Shown: piece after piece, positions 40,359 to 40,958 of the stretch
Numbering within the stretch: position 1 is the first letter of the stretch
Layout of the letters: each line of letters opens with the position of its first letter
NCBI RefSeq assembly: GCF_001936595.1
Contig: NZ_MLBG01000030.1
Location: forward strand, 1 to 40,958
DNA length: 40,958 nt
DNA from: Desulfovibrio sp. DV
Lineage (GTDB): Bacteria > Desulfobacterota > Desulfovibrionia > Desulfovibrionales > Desulfovibrionaceae
Direction: 5' to 3'
Notes under the pieces: generated by a model
Told to the model about the DNA's origin: nothing
Database searches by the model: none
The model's input: only the letters and a program-made list of their open reading frames with translations
Made by a program: the position numbers and the translations under genes

Positions 40359-40622
40359 ATGAACGTCAATCTTACGCCGCAGCTTGAGCAGCTGGTCAAG
40401 GGGAAAGTGGCGTCCGGCCTCTATAATTCGGCCAGCGAGGTGGTCCGGGAGGCGTTGCGGCTATTGGAGCAGCAGGACCGGTTGCAGGCTGCCAAGCTCA
40501 AGCGGCTGCAAGAGGACATCCGCGAAGGTCTCGACAGCGGCGAGCCGCTGGCCTGGGACCCCGAGGACATCAAGCGGGAAGGCCGCGCCCGCCGGACCGC
40601 CGCGCATGCAGCAGACGACTAA
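40359..40622 (+). CDS. parD: ParD-family antitoxin
   Basis: This 87-residue protein has AGGAGG seven bases before the ATG. Residues 1-45 form the ribbon-helix-helix typical of ParD/CC2985-type antitoxins (NVNLTPQLEQLVKGKVASGLYNSASEVVREALRLLEQQD). The rest is a charged helix that binds the toxin (KLKRLQEDIREGLDSGEP). It should repress its own promoter as a complex with ParE. Its stop is directly followed by the toxin ATG. Confidence 0.92.
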   Translation: MNVNLTPQLEQLVKGKVASGLYNSASEVVREALRLLEQQDRLQAAKLKRLQEDIREGLDSGEPLAWDPEDIKREGRARRTAAHAADD

Positions 40623-40910
40623 ATGTCCGGCCTCGTCATCACGCCCCGGGCCAGAGAGGATCTTCTCGACATCTGGGACTTTATCGCCCGGGACAGCCTG
40701 TCTATGGCCGATGCCTTTATTGAGAAGATACACGCCAAGCTCGTAACGCTTGCCGTATCGCCGAATATCGGCCGGCCGCGGGACAACCTGGGCGATGGCG
40801 TGCGGAGTTTTCCTCTCGGCCGGTACGTCATTTTTTACCGTTCCCTGCCGGGCCAGACCACTATCATTCGCGTTCTGCACGGTTCCCGCGACATCCCGAC
40901 TGTTTTCTGA
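40623..40910 (+). CDS. parE: ParE-family toxin
   Basis: This 95-residue protein of the RelE/ParE fold has ITPRAREDLLDIWDFIARDS, PNIGRPRDNLGDGVRSFPLGRYVIFYRS and IIRVLHGSRDIPTVF, the typical ParE pattern with RSFPLGRYVIFYR and a C-terminal HGSRDI. ParE toxins of this group inhibit DNA gyrase. It begins immediately after the antitoxin stop (TAA-ATG), so translation is coupled. The remaining ~50 bases of the window hold nothing recognisable. Confidence 0.93.
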   Translation: MSGLVITPRAREDLLDIWDFIARDSLSMADAFIEKIHAKLVTLAVSPNIGRPRDNLGDGVRSFPLGRYVIFYRSLPGQTTIIRVLHGSRDIPTVF

Positions 40911-40958
40911 TGCTCTCCCTGATCCGCAGCCGACCGGCTCACCAGTCCAGCCCCAAAA

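Overview
The window is GC-rich (apart from a few AT-rich islands), densely packed and bacterial. Several things point to a deltaproteobacterial sulfate reducer of the Desulfovibrio/Solidesulfovibrio type: the base composition, a Wza/GumC-like polysaccharide system, a CheC/CheD chemotaxis branch, a fused sulfurylase-like/APS kinase, and a dispersed intergenic element built on GCCTCCGGCGGCC. This assignment is an inference from gene content, not from a marker gene. No rRNA, tRNA or CRISPR was seen.

Layout. (1) 1-14.7 kb is a cell-surface polysaccharide locus. On the minus strand lie a GT-C glycosyltransferase (running off the left edge), an AT-rich orphan gene with its own promoter, a GumC/Wzc-like co-polymerase with a decayed kinase domain, and a Wza-like export lipoprotein. 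On the plus strand lie a periplasmic adaptor, a large membrane protein, a PAPS-type sulfotransferase with a coiled-coil tail, a frameshifted Wzx-like flippase and an alkaline-phosphatase-superfamily hydrolase. (2) 14.9-16.2 kb holds two toxin-antitoxin pairs, RelE/Gp49-like plus XRE, and BrnT/BrnA. (3) 16.3-19.0 kb is a cheA-response regulator-cheD operon. It is followed by a near-consensus sigma-54 promoter that drives a small membrane coiled-coil protein and a pseudo-ATP-sulfurylase/APS-kinase fusion. (4) 21.3-28.0 kb looks like an accessory island: small orphan genes, an EF-hand lipoprotein, a ParA ATPase overlapping a long protein with a disordered middle and a winged-helix region, and a serine recombinase. 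(5) 28.2-30.4 kb has cheC and a radical-SAM gene (frameshifted). (6) 30.5-40.0 kb is a minus-strand cluster with a small P-loop kinase, a sensor with no output domain, four glycosyltransferases and a second radical-SAM enzyme. (7) A ParD/ParE pair closes the window.

How the parts may work together. The APS kinase could make PAPS, which dissimilatory sulfate reduction does not need. The sulfotransferase at 9.8 kb could use it to sulfate a surface glycan exported by the neighbouring Wza/GumC-like system. The second glycosyltransferase cluster with its radical-SAM enzymes probably builds or decorates another glycan. CheC lies about 9 kb from CheD, with the ParA/recombinase island between them, so a chemotaxis operon may have been split.

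Caution: at least five genes carry breaks that can be repaired by single-base changes, mostly in homopolymer runs (T7, T6, G7, A7). Sequencing or assembly error is the simplest explanation, so these genes should not be called dead until reads are checked.
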